The position numbers were made by a program, and so were the translations under genes. 32,729 nt of DNA. Origin: an uncultured Veillonella sp. Its GTDB lineage: Bacteria > Bacillota > Negativicutes > Veillonellales > Veillonellaceae. Positions within the stretch are counted from its first letter, which is position 1. Each line of letters opens with the position of its first letter. Below the pieces are notes generated by a model that saw nothing but the letters and a program-made list of their open reading frames with translations, did not search any database and was not told the DNA's origin. Below, one piece after another: positions 1 to 7,982 of the stretch. Where the stretch lies: assembly GCA_900549805.1 (NCBI GenBank), contig URPV01000008.1, positions 1 to 32,729 on the forward strand. Direction: 5' to 3'.

Positions 1-111
1 AGATTAATATAGTTAAAAAATTTATAGGACTCCTCGTCCTAGTCTCAGTTAGAGAAAAATATCATATAGGCCCTCATCTTCCTTAACCTACCTTCATAAA
101 TACATCCAAAA
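1..111. other. intergenic/leader region beyond the atpI terminator
   Basis: This AT-rich stretch lies downstream of atpI on the minus strand, where atpB and the rest of the F-ATPase operon usually follow. No ORF is convincing here. A short inverted repeat (AGGAC/GTCCT, about 28-42) is visible but has no clear function. A promoter for a following atp operon would be expected on the minus strand, but I do not see a -35/-10 pair I trust. Confidence 0.4.
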
Positions 112-144
112 AAATAAGACTCCTCATAAGTAGGAGTCTTATTT
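105..144 (-). terminator. intrinsic terminator at the end of atpI
   Basis: A perfect 13-bp inverted repeat (112-124 with 132-144, 7-nt loop) is followed on the minus strand by a run of T residues (positions 111 down to about 106). The right arm overlaps the TAA stop of atpI at 139-141. On the plus strand there is no T-run, so it acts on leftward transcription. Confidence 0.85.
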
Positions 145-495
145 GAGTCGCCATTGGATTACATATAAAACGGGATGCATGATGGCCAAGGCTATGACTA
201 GGCTAGGAATAGCTGGATGAACATAGGCAAGAGCAATAACTAGACTCACGACAATCATGAGTAGGCGTTGCATCATTTGAAATCGCACCTTGCTGATTAC
301 ATCTCTCGTATCCACTCCTTGGATAGTGTGACTATGATAGGCTAGCATAAGAAAGTAGATGGCCATAGTCCCCATTCCCCAGAGCCAACCTGAGATTTGG
401 TCCGTAAATCCTACAGACCAAAGACTTAATAGGCCTATGATTAAAACCATTAGCCAGGCCTGGCCTATAGATTTGAGTAAGTCTCTTATATTCAT
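139..495 (-). CDS. atpI: ATP synthase subunit I (AtpI-like membrane protein)
   Basis: This 118-residue, very hydrophobic protein has about four membrane segments (roughly residues 12-30, 35-53, 75-92, 95-113), matching the small AtpI/Unc1-like family. AtpI is thought to help insert or assemble the c-ring and Fo sector of F-type ATP synthase in the membrane. It starts 7 nt after the stop of the AtpZ-like gene, so the two are very likely co-transcribed and translationally coupled; the Shine-Dalgarno sequence in front of it is weak. The next gene on this strand lies outside the window, where atpB would be expected. The family match rests on length, topology and position rather than on strong sequence motifs. 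A strong terminator overlaps its stop codon, which is odd for the first gene of an atp operon. Confidence 0.75.
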   Translation of the reverse strand: MNIRDLLKSIGQAWLMVLIIGLLSLWSVGFTDQISGWLWGMGTMAIYFLMLAYHSHTIQGVDTRDVISKVRFQMMQRLLMIVVSLVIALAYVHPAIPSLVIALAIMHPVLYVIQWRLK

Positions 496-502
496 ACCTT
501 TA

Positions 503-952
503 TTACCGCGTCAGTTCTTTATACATTAAATAAAGACCACCAAAGCCTCCTATGAGGCCACCCCAAACAGTGCCTATAGGATCTGTGCCAAGATAGGTAT
601 CTAATTGGTTGCCAAGCCAAAGACAAGCTCCTACAGCCACCAAGAGGGTGAACCCAGCCGAGGAAGCCACCGCCAAAGACTTGGCCCAGGAATCATCCTT
701 GAAGGCCAGCCGCTTTGCACTTGGCTTAGAAAGGGCCTTCTTATTTTTGCCAAATTTAGCTGCTAAGGCCTCTTGGCGAGCCACCTCTTGTGCTTTACGC
801 TGAGCTACTCTATCCCGGTAGCGCCGATCGATTTCATCTAAAGCCTGTCGGGTTTGGTCAGCCTGATCCACCAGTTCTTGATCTAGGTCAGCTATAAGCT
901 TATGACCAGCTTCCACCTTAGGGTCAATGGTAACCTTCTTTTCCTCTTCCAT
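503..952 (-). CDS. AtpZ/AtpI-family protein with coiled-coil N-terminus
   Basis: The protein has 149 residues. Residues about 85-145 match the AtpZ/AtpI family: two membrane helices with a GNQLDTYLGTDP-like linker and a glycine-rich second helix. AtpZ proteins partner AtpI in Fo assembly and have been linked to Mg2+/Ca2+ handling. The first 65 or so residues are highly charged (rich in E, D, R, K, Q) and predicted helical or coiled-coil, which makes this protein longer than the usual 70-100 residues. I chose ATG at 952 because AGGAGG (957-962) sits just upstream; the longer frame opening at 991 would run through a hairpin that follows wecB. It lies between wecB and atpI on one strand. Confidence 0.75.
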   Translation of the reverse strand: MEEEKKVTIDPKVEAGHKLIADLDQELVDQADQTRQALDEIDRRYRDRVAQRKAQEVARQEALAAKFGKNKKALSKPSAKRLAFKDDSWAKSLAVASSAGFTLLVAVGACLWLGNQLDTYLGTDPIGTVWGGLIGGFGGLYLMYKELTR

Positions 953-965
953 AGGTCCTCCTATA

Positions 966-991
966 CAAGAAATGGACTCCGAAGAGTCCAT
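966..991 (-). terminator. UUCG hairpin between wecB and atpZ (weak terminator or attenuator)
   Basis: A perfect 8-bp stem (972-979 with 984-991) closes a TTCG tetraloop on the minus strand, a C(UUCG)G-type loop known to be unusually stable. It begins 4 nt after the wecB stop and is followed by only a short T-poor tract (TTCTTG). It is better read as a partial terminator, RNA stabiliser or processing site than as a strong terminator. The atpZ ribosome binding site follows directly. Confidence 0.6.
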
Positions 992-995
992 CTAT

Positions 996-2141
996 CTATT
1001 TACCGAAACGATCTGGTTTTGGAGCATCACCTAAAAACTCATGACGAAGGGCCTCCACAATACGACGGCAAGCTTGTCCGTCCCCATAAGGGTTAACCGC
1101 ATTGGACATAGTCGCATAAGCGGTTGGATTGGACAAAAGTTCAGAGGCTTCCTTGTAAACAACCTCTTTATCTGTCCCTACAAGTTTAACCGTCCCTGCG
1201 GCAACAGCTTCTGGCCGTTCTGTAGTATCCCGCAAGACTAAAACGGCCTTACCCAAGGCTGGCGCTTCTTCTTGAATTCCTCCAGAATCGGTAAGAATCA
1301 AATAGGACCGAGCCATAAGGTTAGCAAATGGTTCGTAGTCCAATGGATCAATAAGGGTTACTCGGTCAACATGGCCCAATTCTTCTTGGACCACAGCCCG
1401 TACCTTTGGGTTTTTATGCATAGGGAAGACCACTTGAATATCATCAAAATCAGCGATAAGCTGACGGATAGCTTGGTAGACATGGCGCATTGGTTCACCC
1501 AAATTTTCCCGGCGATGAGTGGTGACGAGGACAATCCGCTTGTGGTCATAATCCAAGTCGTTGAGAGCGGAATCGGCAAAGGTATAATTCTTCTTAACCG
1601 TAGTATCCAAGGCATCGATAACTGTATTACCCGTTACATAGAGGTGATCTTCCTTCACATTTTCTTTTTTGAGATTAGCCTCAGAACTAGCTGTTGGAGC
1701 AAAATGATAGGTAGCAATTGCACCGGTCAACTTACGATTAGCTTCTTCTGGGAAAGGAGAGTAAATATTACCCGTTCTGAGGCCTGCTTCCACATGACCC
1801 ACAGGGATTTCCTGATAAAAGGCAGCTAAGGCACCAGCGAAGGTAGTAGTCGTATCTCCATGGACGAGAACCACATCAGGTTTAGCTTCTTCCAATACGG
1901 ATTTAAGCCCCATTAGAGATTTAGTCGTTACGTCATATAAAGTTTGACCTTGGCTCATGATATTTAAATCATAGTCCGGTTTGATGTTGAAAAGGTCCAT
2001 AACTTGGTCCAACATCTCCCGGTGTTGACCAGTTACGGTCACAATAGCCTCCATATCAGGAGCTGCTTGCAAGGCCTTTACAAGTGGGGCCATTTTAATA
2101 GCTTCAGGACGAGTCCCAAATACGGTCATTACTTTTAACAT
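996..2141 (-). CDS. wecB: UDP-N-acetylglucosamine 2-epimerase (non-hydrolysing)
   Basis: This 381-residue protein has the full length and hallmarks of the cytoplasmic WecB/MnaA epimerase, which interconverts UDP-GlcNAc and UDP-ManNAc. Visible motifs are GTRPEAIKMAPL near the N-terminus, HGDTTTTFAGAL, GHVEAGLRTG (carrying a catalytic Glu), THRRENLG, and the C-terminal TDSGGIQEEAPALGK nucleotide-binding region. A good Shine-Dalgarno (AAGGAG) precedes the ATG. It follows the WecA/TagO-type transferase gene by 17 nt, so the two form an operon that makes and commits N-acetylhexosamines for a lipid-linked envelope polymer (O-antigen, common-antigen or teichoic-acid-like). Which polymer cannot be told from this window. 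Confidence 0.95.
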   Translation of the reverse strand: MLKVMTVFGTRPEAIKMAPLVKALQAAPDMEAIVTVTGQHREMLDQVMDLFNIKPDYDLNIMSQGQTLYDVTTKSLMGLKSVLEEAKPDVVLVHGDTTTTFAGALAAFYQEIPVGHVEAGLRTGNIYSPFPEEANRKLTGAIATYHFAPTASSEANLKKENVKEDHLYVTGNTVIDALDTTVKKNYTFADSALNDLDYDHKRIVLVTTHRRENLGEPMRHVYQAIRQLIADFDDIQVVFPMHKNPKVRAVVQEELGHVDRVTLIDPLDYEPFANLMARSYLILTDSGGIQEEAPALGKAVLVLRDTTERPEAVAAGTVKLVGTDKEVVYKEASELLSNPTAYATMSNAVNPYGDGQACRRIVEALRHEFLGDAPKPDRFGK

Positions 2142-2158
2142 ATAAATCTCCTTAGCAA

Positions 2159-3226
2159 TTATTTTTTCTTAGGATCCAAAGGATGCGCTGTCGCGTCAGT
2201 GCGTGCGATAACACCAAGGCGCCGAGCCACAACGATGGAGGCAAGGAAGAGGACTAAAACCAAGGCAGCCCCTACCCAAGCATTTACTTCTGCTACGACC
2301 ACGGCCACACCACCAAGAAAGGCTGTAACAGCATACATCATGAGAACTGCTTGTTTTTGCGAAAGGCCTTGCGCCAAAAGGCGGTGATGAACATGGCCCT
2401 TATCTGGTTTAAAGATAGGGCGTCCAGAAATCTTTCGACGGACAATAGCGAAGAAGGTATCCAGAATCGGTAAGCCCAAAACGATAGCTGGCACCGCCAA
2501 AGCGGCTACAGCAGCAGTCTTGACAACGCCCATAACGGAAATGGCCGCCACCGTATAGCCTAGGAGCATAGACCCTGTATCTCCCATGAAAATTTTAGCT
2601 GGATTGAAATTATAAGGAAGGAACCCACAAATAGCCCCAGCCAATCCCAAGGCTGCCACACCGCAAGTGTATTGACCCATAGAGATGAGGACAACGGAAA
2701 CAACGAGACAGGCAATGCCAGAAATGCCAGCGGCCAAACCATCTAACCCATCAATAAGGTTAACAATATTGGTAAAGCCTACAATCCAAAAGATAGTCAG
2801 TGGCACAGACCAATAATGGAGGAAGAGGGTACCTCCTCCAGGCAGGCTAAGAAAATCTACCCGAATCCCATAAGCACAGAGGACAGCTGCCGCAATAATC
2901 TGCCCCATGAGCTTAGTTTTTGGTTCAATTTGTTTCACATCATCCCAAATGCCCACGGCTACCAGGATGCAAGTCCCTAGAACTAAGCCTAGAAGTTCAT
3001 GCATTTGACTAGCAGGGAAGCAGTAAATCAGTGAAATGATATAACCAGCAAATATGGCTAGCCCCCCTAGACGGGGAATAGCACCATGATGTACCTTACG
3101 GGCATCTGGTTTATCAATGGCTCCAATTTTTACCGCCAACTTGCTGACCAATGGGGTCGTTGCAAAGGTGATTACCAAGCCAATAGCAAAGGCTATCACA
3201 TAGGCCACGATAGGATAATCCAACAT
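2159..3226 (-). CDS. wecA: undecaprenyl-phosphate GlcNAc-1-phosphate transferase (WecA/TagO/MraY family)
   Basis: This 355-residue polytopic membrane protein belongs to the polyprenyl-phosphate HexNAc-1-P transferase family. It moves GlcNAc-1-P from UDP-GlcNAc to undecaprenyl phosphate at the inner face of the membrane, the first step of a lipid-linked glycan. Visible features are about ten membrane helices, the early DKPDARKVHHGAIPRLGG motif (residues 38-55), the Asp pair in GIWDDVKQ (92-99), NLIDGLDGLAAG (156-167), FMGDTGSMLLGY (213-224) and the GHVHHRL histidine motif (277-283). ATG at 3226 is preferred: AAGGAGG lies 7 nt upstream, while the frame from 3304 adds 26 residues without a ribosome binding site. 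WecB directly downstream argues for WecA/TagO rather than MraY. The choice between the wecA and tagO names is arbitrary here. Confidence 0.92.
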   Translation of the reverse strand: MLDYPIVAYVIAFAIGLVITFATTPLVSKLAVKIGAIDKPDARKVHHGAIPRLGGLAIFAGYIISLIYCFPASQMHELLGLVLGTCILVAVGIWDDVKQIEPKTKLMGQIIAAAVLCAYGIRVDFLSLPGGGTLFLHYWSVPLTIFWIVGFTNIVNLIDGLDGLAAGISGIACLVVSVVLISMGQYTCGVAALGLAGAICGFLPYNFNPAKIFMGDTGSMLLGYTVAAISVMGVVKTAAVAALAVPAIVLGLPILDTFFAIVRRKISGRPIFKPDKGHVHHRLLAQGLSQKQAVLMMYAVTAFLGGVAVVVAEVNAWVGAALVLVLFLASIVVARRLGVIARTDATAHPLDPKKK

Positions 3227-3319
3227 GGGATTGCCTCCTTCAGAAACAAATAGGATAAAAAGCAAGAAAACGCATGACCCATTTTCTGGTCGAAAATTGG
3301 CCATACGATAAGGATATCA

Positions 3320-4678
3320 TTAGTTGGTCAAGCTGCGAATTGGCGCAGGAATTCGACCACCCCGTGCGATGAATTCTTCGCAAGAGTATGGGGAGACTTC
3401 AATGATTGGCGCATAGCCCAAAAGACCACCAAACTCAACCATTTCCCCCACACCCTTGCCCGGTACAGGAATAACGCGAACGGCTGTTGTCTTATTGTTA
3501 ATCATACCAATAGCAGCCTCATCAGCAATAATTCCGGAAATAGTAGCTGCCGATGTATCACCAGGGATGGCAATCATATCCAGACCTACGGAACAAACAC
3601 AAGTCATAGCTTCCAACTTATCCAAGGAGAGGGATCCACAGGATACAGCATCAATCATGCCTGCATCTTCCGATACAGGGATGAAGGCGCCAGAGAGACC
3701 ACCTACATGAGAGGAAGCCATGAGACCGCCCTTTTTAACTGCGTCATTCAAAAGGGCCAGAGCTGCTGTAGTACCGTGGCAACCACAAGAAGTCAAACCC
3801 ATTTCTTCCAAAACATGAGCAACTGAGTCGCCCACCGCTGGAGTTGGCGCCAAGGATAAGTCGATGATACCAAATGGTTTATTTAAACGGCGGGAGGCTT
3901 CTTGAGCCACCAATTGACCTACCCGGGTAATCTTAAAGGCCGTCCGTTTAATGGTTTCCGCAACGACATCAAATGGTTCGCCTCGTACTTCTTCTAAGGC
4001 TGCTTTCACAACGCCTGGTCCAGAAACGCCCACAGAAATAGCGGAATCGCCCTCTGTTACACCAAAGAAAGCACCCGCCATAAATGGATTGTCTTCCACT
4101 GGGTTGCAGAAAATAACTAATTTAGCACAGCCCAAAGCATCAGTATCCGCCGTTAAATCAGCAGTTTGTTTTACAATTTCCCCCATCTTGCGAACTGCAT
4201 CCATATTGATACCGGTCTTGGTAGATCCTACTCCTACGGAGGAGCATACGATATCCGTCGTAGCCAGGGCTTCTGGGATGGAGTCAATCAAAATCTTATC
4301 GGACTTCGTTGCCCCTTTAGTTACGAGGGCTGAGAAACCACCAATAAAGTTAACCCCTACGGTCTTTGCAGCACGATCCATAGCCTCTGCAAGGGACACA
4401 TAGTTAGTCAAGTTAGAGCCCGCCGCTACCAAGGAAATAGGCGTAACGGACACCCGTTTATTGATGATAGGAATCCCTAGTTCCCGTTCGATATCTTCCC
4501 CGGTCTTAACCAAATTTTCCGCTTCGGATGTAATCCGGTCATAAATGCGATCAGCCAGAACCTTACCATCGGAATGAGTACATTCCAAGAGACTAATGCC
4601 CATGGTTATCGTACGCACATCAAGCTTGTTGTCCTTGATCATGCGGTTGGTTTCAAGGATATTTTCAATGGATAACAT
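3320..4678 (-). CDS. PFL family protein (DUF711/UPF0210)
   Basis: This 452-residue protein has the usual length of the UPF0210/DUF711 family, recognised from its N-terminus (ENILETNRMI, TITMGISLLEC) and glycine-rich middle and C-terminal sections such as GGLMASSHVGGLSGAF and VPVPGKGVGEMVEFGGLLG. The fold resembles pyruvate formate-lyase-type barrels, but the family has no settled biochemical role. The start at 4678 has a strong Shine-Dalgarno (AAGGAGGGG). An ACT-domain protein gene ends 10 nt upstream. This ACT plus DUF711 pair is conserved in many Firmicutes, which suggests the two proteins act together, with the ACT protein as a likely small-molecule sensor. The cellular role remains unknown. 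Confidence 0.9.
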   Translation of the reverse strand: MLSIENILETNRMIKDNKLDVRTITMGISLLECTHSDGKVLADRIYDRITSEAENLVKTGEDIERELGIPIINKRVSVTPISLVAAGSNLTNYVSLAEAMDRAAKTVGVNFIGGFSALVTKGATKSDKILIDSIPEALATTDIVCSSVGVGSTKTGINMDAVRKMGEIVKQTADLTADTDALGCAKLVIFCNPVEDNPFMAGAFFGVTEGDSAISVGVSGPGVVKAALEEVRGEPFDVVAETIKRTAFKITRVGQLVAQEASRRLNKPFGIIDLSLAPTPAVGDSVAHVLEEMGLTSCGCHGTTAALALLNDAVKKGGLMASSHVGGLSGAFIPVSEDAGMIDAVSCGSLSLDKLEAMTCVCSVGLDMIAIPGDTSAATISGIIADEAAIGMINNKTTAVRVIPVPGKGVGEMVEFGGLLGYAPIIEVSPYSCEEFIARGGRIPAPIRSLTN

Positions 4679-4688
4679 AAGCCCCTCC

Positions 4689-4958
4689 TTAACCTACACG
4701 GTGCATAGCAGTAAAGATAGAGGCATGTTGTGCGCGAATTTCAACACCTAGTTCTTGTCCCAATTGAGATAGGGCGGCTTGTACATCTTCGAGAACTACT
4801 GAATCGTCAGCCTCAGTCATCATAATCATGTTAAAGAAGCCATCCATAATCGTTTGGTTGATAGACACAATATTAACATTTTTTTCAGCCAATACGTTTG
4901 CTACACCGGCGATAATACCGACGCGGTCAACCCCTACTACGGTGATTACGAGTTTCAT
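4689..4958 (-). CDS. ACT domain-containing protein (UPF0237)
   Basis: This 89-residue protein is essentially one ACT domain. The N-terminal VVGVDRVGIIAGVANVLAE stretch, with the ligand-loop glycine, and the following NVNIVSINQTIMDGFFNM strand are typical of UPF0237/GcvR-like single-ACT proteins. ACT domains bind amino acids or similar small ligands and often dimerise. It is the first gene of a leftward operon, just upstream of the PFL/DUF711 gene, and probably regulates or partners that protein. A Shine-Dalgarno (AGGAG) lies about 9 nt before the ATG, and an extended -10 promoter with a leader hairpin lies further upstream. Confidence 0.88.
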   Translation of the reverse strand: MKLVITVVGVDRVGIIAGVANVLAEKNVNIVSINQTIMDGFFNMIMMTEADDSVVLEDVQAALSQLGQELGVEIRAQHASIFTAMHRVG

Positions 4959-4989
4959 AGTTCTCTACTCCTGTAAAATTTAGACTCCT

Positions 4990-5007
4990 AAGCTAGTTCT
5001 CTAGCTT
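4990..5007 (-). other. leader hairpin upstream of the ACT gene
   Basis: A 7-bp perfect stem, AAGCTAG (4990-4996) with CTAGCTT (5001-5007) and a 4-nt loop, lies between the extended -10 box and the ACT-gene start, inside the predicted 5' leader. No T-run follows, so it is not a terminator. It may protect the 5' end of the message. Confidence 0.4.
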
Positions 5008-5019
5008 GTATACAGAACA

Positions 5020-5028
5020 ATTATATCA
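5020..5028 (-). promoter_or_regulatory. extended -10 promoter for ACT-PFL operon
   Basis: On the minus strand the sequence TGATATAAT matches a perfect -10 box with an extended TGn element. No good -35 lies 16-18 bp upstream. The start of transcription would fall near 5012, giving a leader of about 55 nt. Confidence 0.6.
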
Positions 5029-5112
5029 TATTCCCAGTCATTCCGCCCCTCTAAGGACGGAGAACATGAGGCTATAGATCTTCCTTCGCATCCAACGAAC
5101 TAGTAGCATCAC

Positions 5113-6738
5113 CTAGTTAAGAGCCTTGTCTACTAATTCTTGTCCTTCTTTCAACAATTCATCTAAACCAGCCTGCCCCTTAGACGATTCTCCATATATT
5201 TTATAGAGGTCTTCCGTGCCGGATGGTCGAGCCACTAACCACCCCTTATCAGTGACAACCTTGAGGCCACCTAGGGGCTGGTTCCCATAGCTAGAGCAAG
5301 TTCTCACCTCGAGAATAGGATCACCTGCTAGGGTATTCGTCTGCAAATCATCAGGACTCAGGCTCTTAAGGCGGGCCTTTTGCCCCTTATTAGCAGGCGC
5401 ATCAATGCGGCCAAAGCAAGTTTGACCTAGTTGGGCTGTCAAGAATTGGTATGTTTCAGCCGGATTCTTGCCAGTCTTAGCAAGCATTTCCATAGCCAAA
5501 AGGCACATGATTATCCCATCCTTATCTGTGGTCCATACGTGACCATCTTTTTTTAAGAAGGAGGCCCCTGCTGATTCCTCACCACCAATACCAATCCTTC
5601 CGTCAAAGAGAAGAGGGGCAAAGTACTTAAATCCCACCGGAACTTCATAGACTTGTCGTCCCGCTTCTTGGGCCCAAGCATCCACTTGAGAGGTAACGAC
5701 GGCAGTCTTACCCACGCCCACTTGTGACGGCCAAGAGCGGCTTTCAAACAGATAAGCTGCAGCAGTCAACAAATAGTAATTGGCATTCAAGAGTCCCTCT
5801 TGGGTAACGACACCATAGCGGTCATAGTCTGGATCATTGCCCACAGCTAAGTCATAAGATCCAATTTGTTTAATCACGTCTGCCATGGCATAGGGAGAGG
5901 AGCAATCCATACGAACTACCCCATCATGGTCATAAGTCATAAAGGAGAAGGTTGGGTCATAGTCAACATTAATGATGGTAAGACCTAGATCATACTGGTC
6001 AGAAATAGCTTGCCAATAGTGGGCCCCAGATCCACCCAACCCATTGACCAAAACCTTAAGACTGGCCTTCTTGATGGTATCCATATCTATAATTTGAGCC
6101 AATTCTTCCACATAGAGACCCTTATAATCATAAGCTAGTTGAGCCTCTGGTTCGATGTTATCGACAGAAATCCGCTTAATCCCTTCTCCATAGTTCGCTA
6201 AATAGCGGTTAGCCAATTCTTCGATTCGCTGTGTTATATCCGTATCCGCTGGCCCCCCATTAGTAGGATTGTACTTAATACCACCATTGTCAGGAGGGTT
6301 ATGAGATGGTGTGATAATAAGACCATCCGCTAACCCTTCATGAACCTCATTATAGCGGATTATGGCACGGGATATAGACGGTGTGGGCACAAAGCCCATG
6401 TCTTGGTCCACAGCAGCCAGCACCTTATTCCCAGCTAGCACCTCAAGGGCCGTTTGAAAAGCTACTTGTGAGAGGGCATGGGTATCTTGACCTACAAAAC
6501 AAGGGCCTGTAGCACCAAATTCACGGCGCAAATCACAAACAGCCTGCACGATGCAAGCCACATGTAGATCATTAAAGGTTCCCTTGGTGGATACACCCCG
6601 GTGGCCCGAAGTCCCGAAGGATACCACTTGATCCTTATCTTTTGGGTTAGGTGCTAAATCGTAATAAGCATCGATTAGGGGTTGGATTTGAATGAGGTCT
6701 TCTGCCCGCACAGGCTGGCCAGCTAATGAATGTGCCAT
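5113..6738 (-). CDS. pgm: alpha-phosphoglucomutase
   Basis: This 541-residue protein has the length and motifs of the E. coli Pgm type, which interconverts glucose-1-phosphate and glucose-6-phosphate in the cytoplasm. Visible motifs are FGTSGHRG (41-48), the phosphoserine loop TPSHNPPDNGG (Ser145), the metal-binding NDPDYDRYG (Asp302, 304, 306), the substrate loop GGEESAGASF (385-394) and the phosphate-binding RPSGTED (504-510). It supplies glucose-1-phosphate for UDP-glucose and envelope sugars and links to glycogen. The Shine-Dalgarno (AAAGGAG) is about 12 nt from the ATG, rather far, but no other in-frame start fits better. A YitT-family gene lies 89 nt upstream on the same strand. Confidence 0.95.
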   Translation of the reverse strand: MAHSLAGQPVRAEDLIQIQPLIDAYYDLAPNPKDKDQVVSFGTSGHRGVSTKGTFNDLHVACIVQAVCDLRREFGATGPCFVGQDTHALSQVAFQTALEVLAGNKVLAAVDQDMGFVPTPSISRAIIRYNEVHEGLADGLIITPSHNPPDNGGIKYNPTNGGPADTDITQRIEELANRYLANYGEGIKRISVDNIEPEAQLAYDYKGLYVEELAQIIDMDTIKKASLKVLVNGLGGSGAHYWQAISDQYDLGLTIINVDYDPTFSFMTYDHDGVVRMDCSSPYAMADVIKQIGSYDLAVGNDPDYDRYGVVTQEGLLNANYYLLTAAAYLFESRSWPSQVGVGKTAVVTSQVDAWAQEAGRQVYEVPVGFKYFAPLLFDGRIGIGGEESAGASFLKKDGHVWTTDKDGIIMCLLAMEMLAKTGKNPAETYQFLTAQLGQTCFGRIDAPANKGQKARLKSLSPDDLQTNTLAGDPILEVRTCSSYGNQPLGGLKVVTDKGWLVARPSGTEDLYKIYGESSKGQAGLDELLKEGQELVDKALN

Positions 6739-6827
6739 AAATTTTACTTGCTCCTTTATATTTTCTATATTTCTTAGACTTATTAGGCCAAGATGAGTCG
6801 CAATGAAGAAACTTAGCTCAACAAAGC

Positions 6828-7817
6828 CTATTTATCAGACACTTTTATTGGGTCTGCTTGTTCATCCTCAATTTCTAAATCTATATTGCATCCCACATTA
6901 CGATGCTGCCCTTGCTCAGCCAAGATTTGTTCCAAGGTCTTTTCGTGCTTGCGCAGGGGCTGCGTAAAGCCCGCACCGATAACTTCATTGGCATCAGTAA
7001 TGAGCATAAAAGCCTTGTCATCTACCTCTTCTACTAGGCGTTTGAGTTTAGCAATCTGCATAAGGTTAACCGCCGCTAAAATAACCTGCTTAGGTTGATG
7101 GGTATAGGCCCCCTCCCCATGGAGGATAGTGGCCCCCCGACCCATCTTCTGCATAATACAAGTACAAACAGCTTGGGTTTTATCCGAGATAATAAAGACC
7201 GCCTTACGACGGGAAAAACCTACCACAACCCGATTAGATACATATGCGAAAACGAAGACGTTAACCAAGGTGTAGGCAGCTGGTTCTAAGCCTACCACAA
7301 AGGCACCGCCAATGAGGACCAAGAAGTTGAAGGCCGAAGTAATGGATCCAATTTGAAAGCCCCAGTACTTGCGTACGATAAAGGCGATAGGATCCAATCC
7401 TCCTGTATTGCCACCTACCCGATACACTAATCCTAAGCCCACACCGGATGTAATCCCTGCTAAGATAGCAGAGATAATGGGGTCATGCGTGATCATCTTA
7501 GGAGCCATAAAGGAAAAGAGATCGATCAAGAAGGAAGACATGAGGGTCCCGTAGATAGTGACTACCACATAAGACTTACCTAGCCACTTCCATGCTGCAA
7601 AGAGAACTGGAATATTAAGGACTACATTGGTCATACCAATCGGTAAGTTACTAATATAGTAAATGATAATCGCTATGCCAGAAAAACCGGTCGACACCAT
7701 ATGGTGAGCGATAAGGAAGGACTCCACCCCAAAGGCAAAAAGGGCCATCCCCACTGTCATGACCACATAGGTGTACACATAATGGCAAATTGTCTGCAAA
7801 CGTGGTGATAAGACCAT
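6828..7817 (-). CDS. YitT family membrane protein (DUF161 + DUF2179)
   Basis: This protein of about 329 residues has five or six membrane helices in its first 200 or so residues (YitT/DUF161 region; typical motif GGNTGGLDPIA) and a soluble C-terminal DUF2179 domain (about 210-290: GFSRRKAVFIISDKTQ, MGRGATILHGEGAY, VDDKAFMLITDANEVIGAGF). The family is common in Firmicutes and poorly characterised; a transport role is often assumed but not shown. I prefer ATG at 7817, which follows GGGGAG, over a TTG at 7829 in the same frame. The last 35 residues are acidic and charged. It faces ispE across a 165-bp divergent promoter region and could be co-transcribed with pgm. Confidence 0.88.
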   Translation of the reverse strand: MVLSPRLQTICHYVYTYVVMTVGMALFAFGVESFLIAHHMVSTGFSGIAIIIYYISNLPIGMTNVVLNIPVLFAAWKWLGKSYVVVTIYGTLMSSFLIDLFSFMAPKMITHDPIISAILAGITSGVGLGLVYRVGGNTGGLDPIAFIVRKYWGFQIGSITSAFNFLVLIGGAFVVGLEPAAYTLVNVFVFAYVSNRVVVGFSRRKAVFIISDKTQAVCTCIMQKMGRGATILHGEGAYTHQPKQVILAAVNLMQIAKLKRLVEEVDDKAFMLITDANEVIGAGFTQPLRKHEKTLEQILAEQGQHRNVGCNIDLEIEDEQADPIKVSDK

Positions 7818-7884
7818 AAGACTCCCCAAGACTACCTAAGAGCCGCTAAACCCTCTCCCACAGTTTGGCAAAAGGTCTCTCAAA

Positions 7885-7913
7885 TTGCGTATTCTCCTGA
7901 TATCTCCTATAAT
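7885..7913 (+). promoter_or_regulatory. sigma-70-type promoter for ispE-gntR
   Basis: TTGCGT (7885-7890) and a perfect TATAAT (7908-7913) are separated by exactly 17 bp on the plus strand. Transcription should start near 7920, leaving a leader of about 60 nt before ispE. Confidence 0.8.
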
Positions 7914-7937
7914 AAATAAGTATTAATCATAGTTATC

Positions 7938-7957
7938 TTACCCCACTCATGGGGTAA
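7938..7957 (+). promoter_or_regulatory. inverted repeat in the ispE 5' leader
   Basis: TTACCCC (7938-7944) and GGGGTAA (7951-7957) form a perfect 7-bp inverted repeat with a 6-nt loop, about 20 bp downstream of the predicted transcription start. It could be an operator for a dimeric repressor (the downstream GntR protein is an obvious candidate) or a leader hairpin. No T-run follows it. Confidence 0.4.
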
Positions 7958-7982
7958 ATTCAATGGTCCACTAGGAGGGGGC

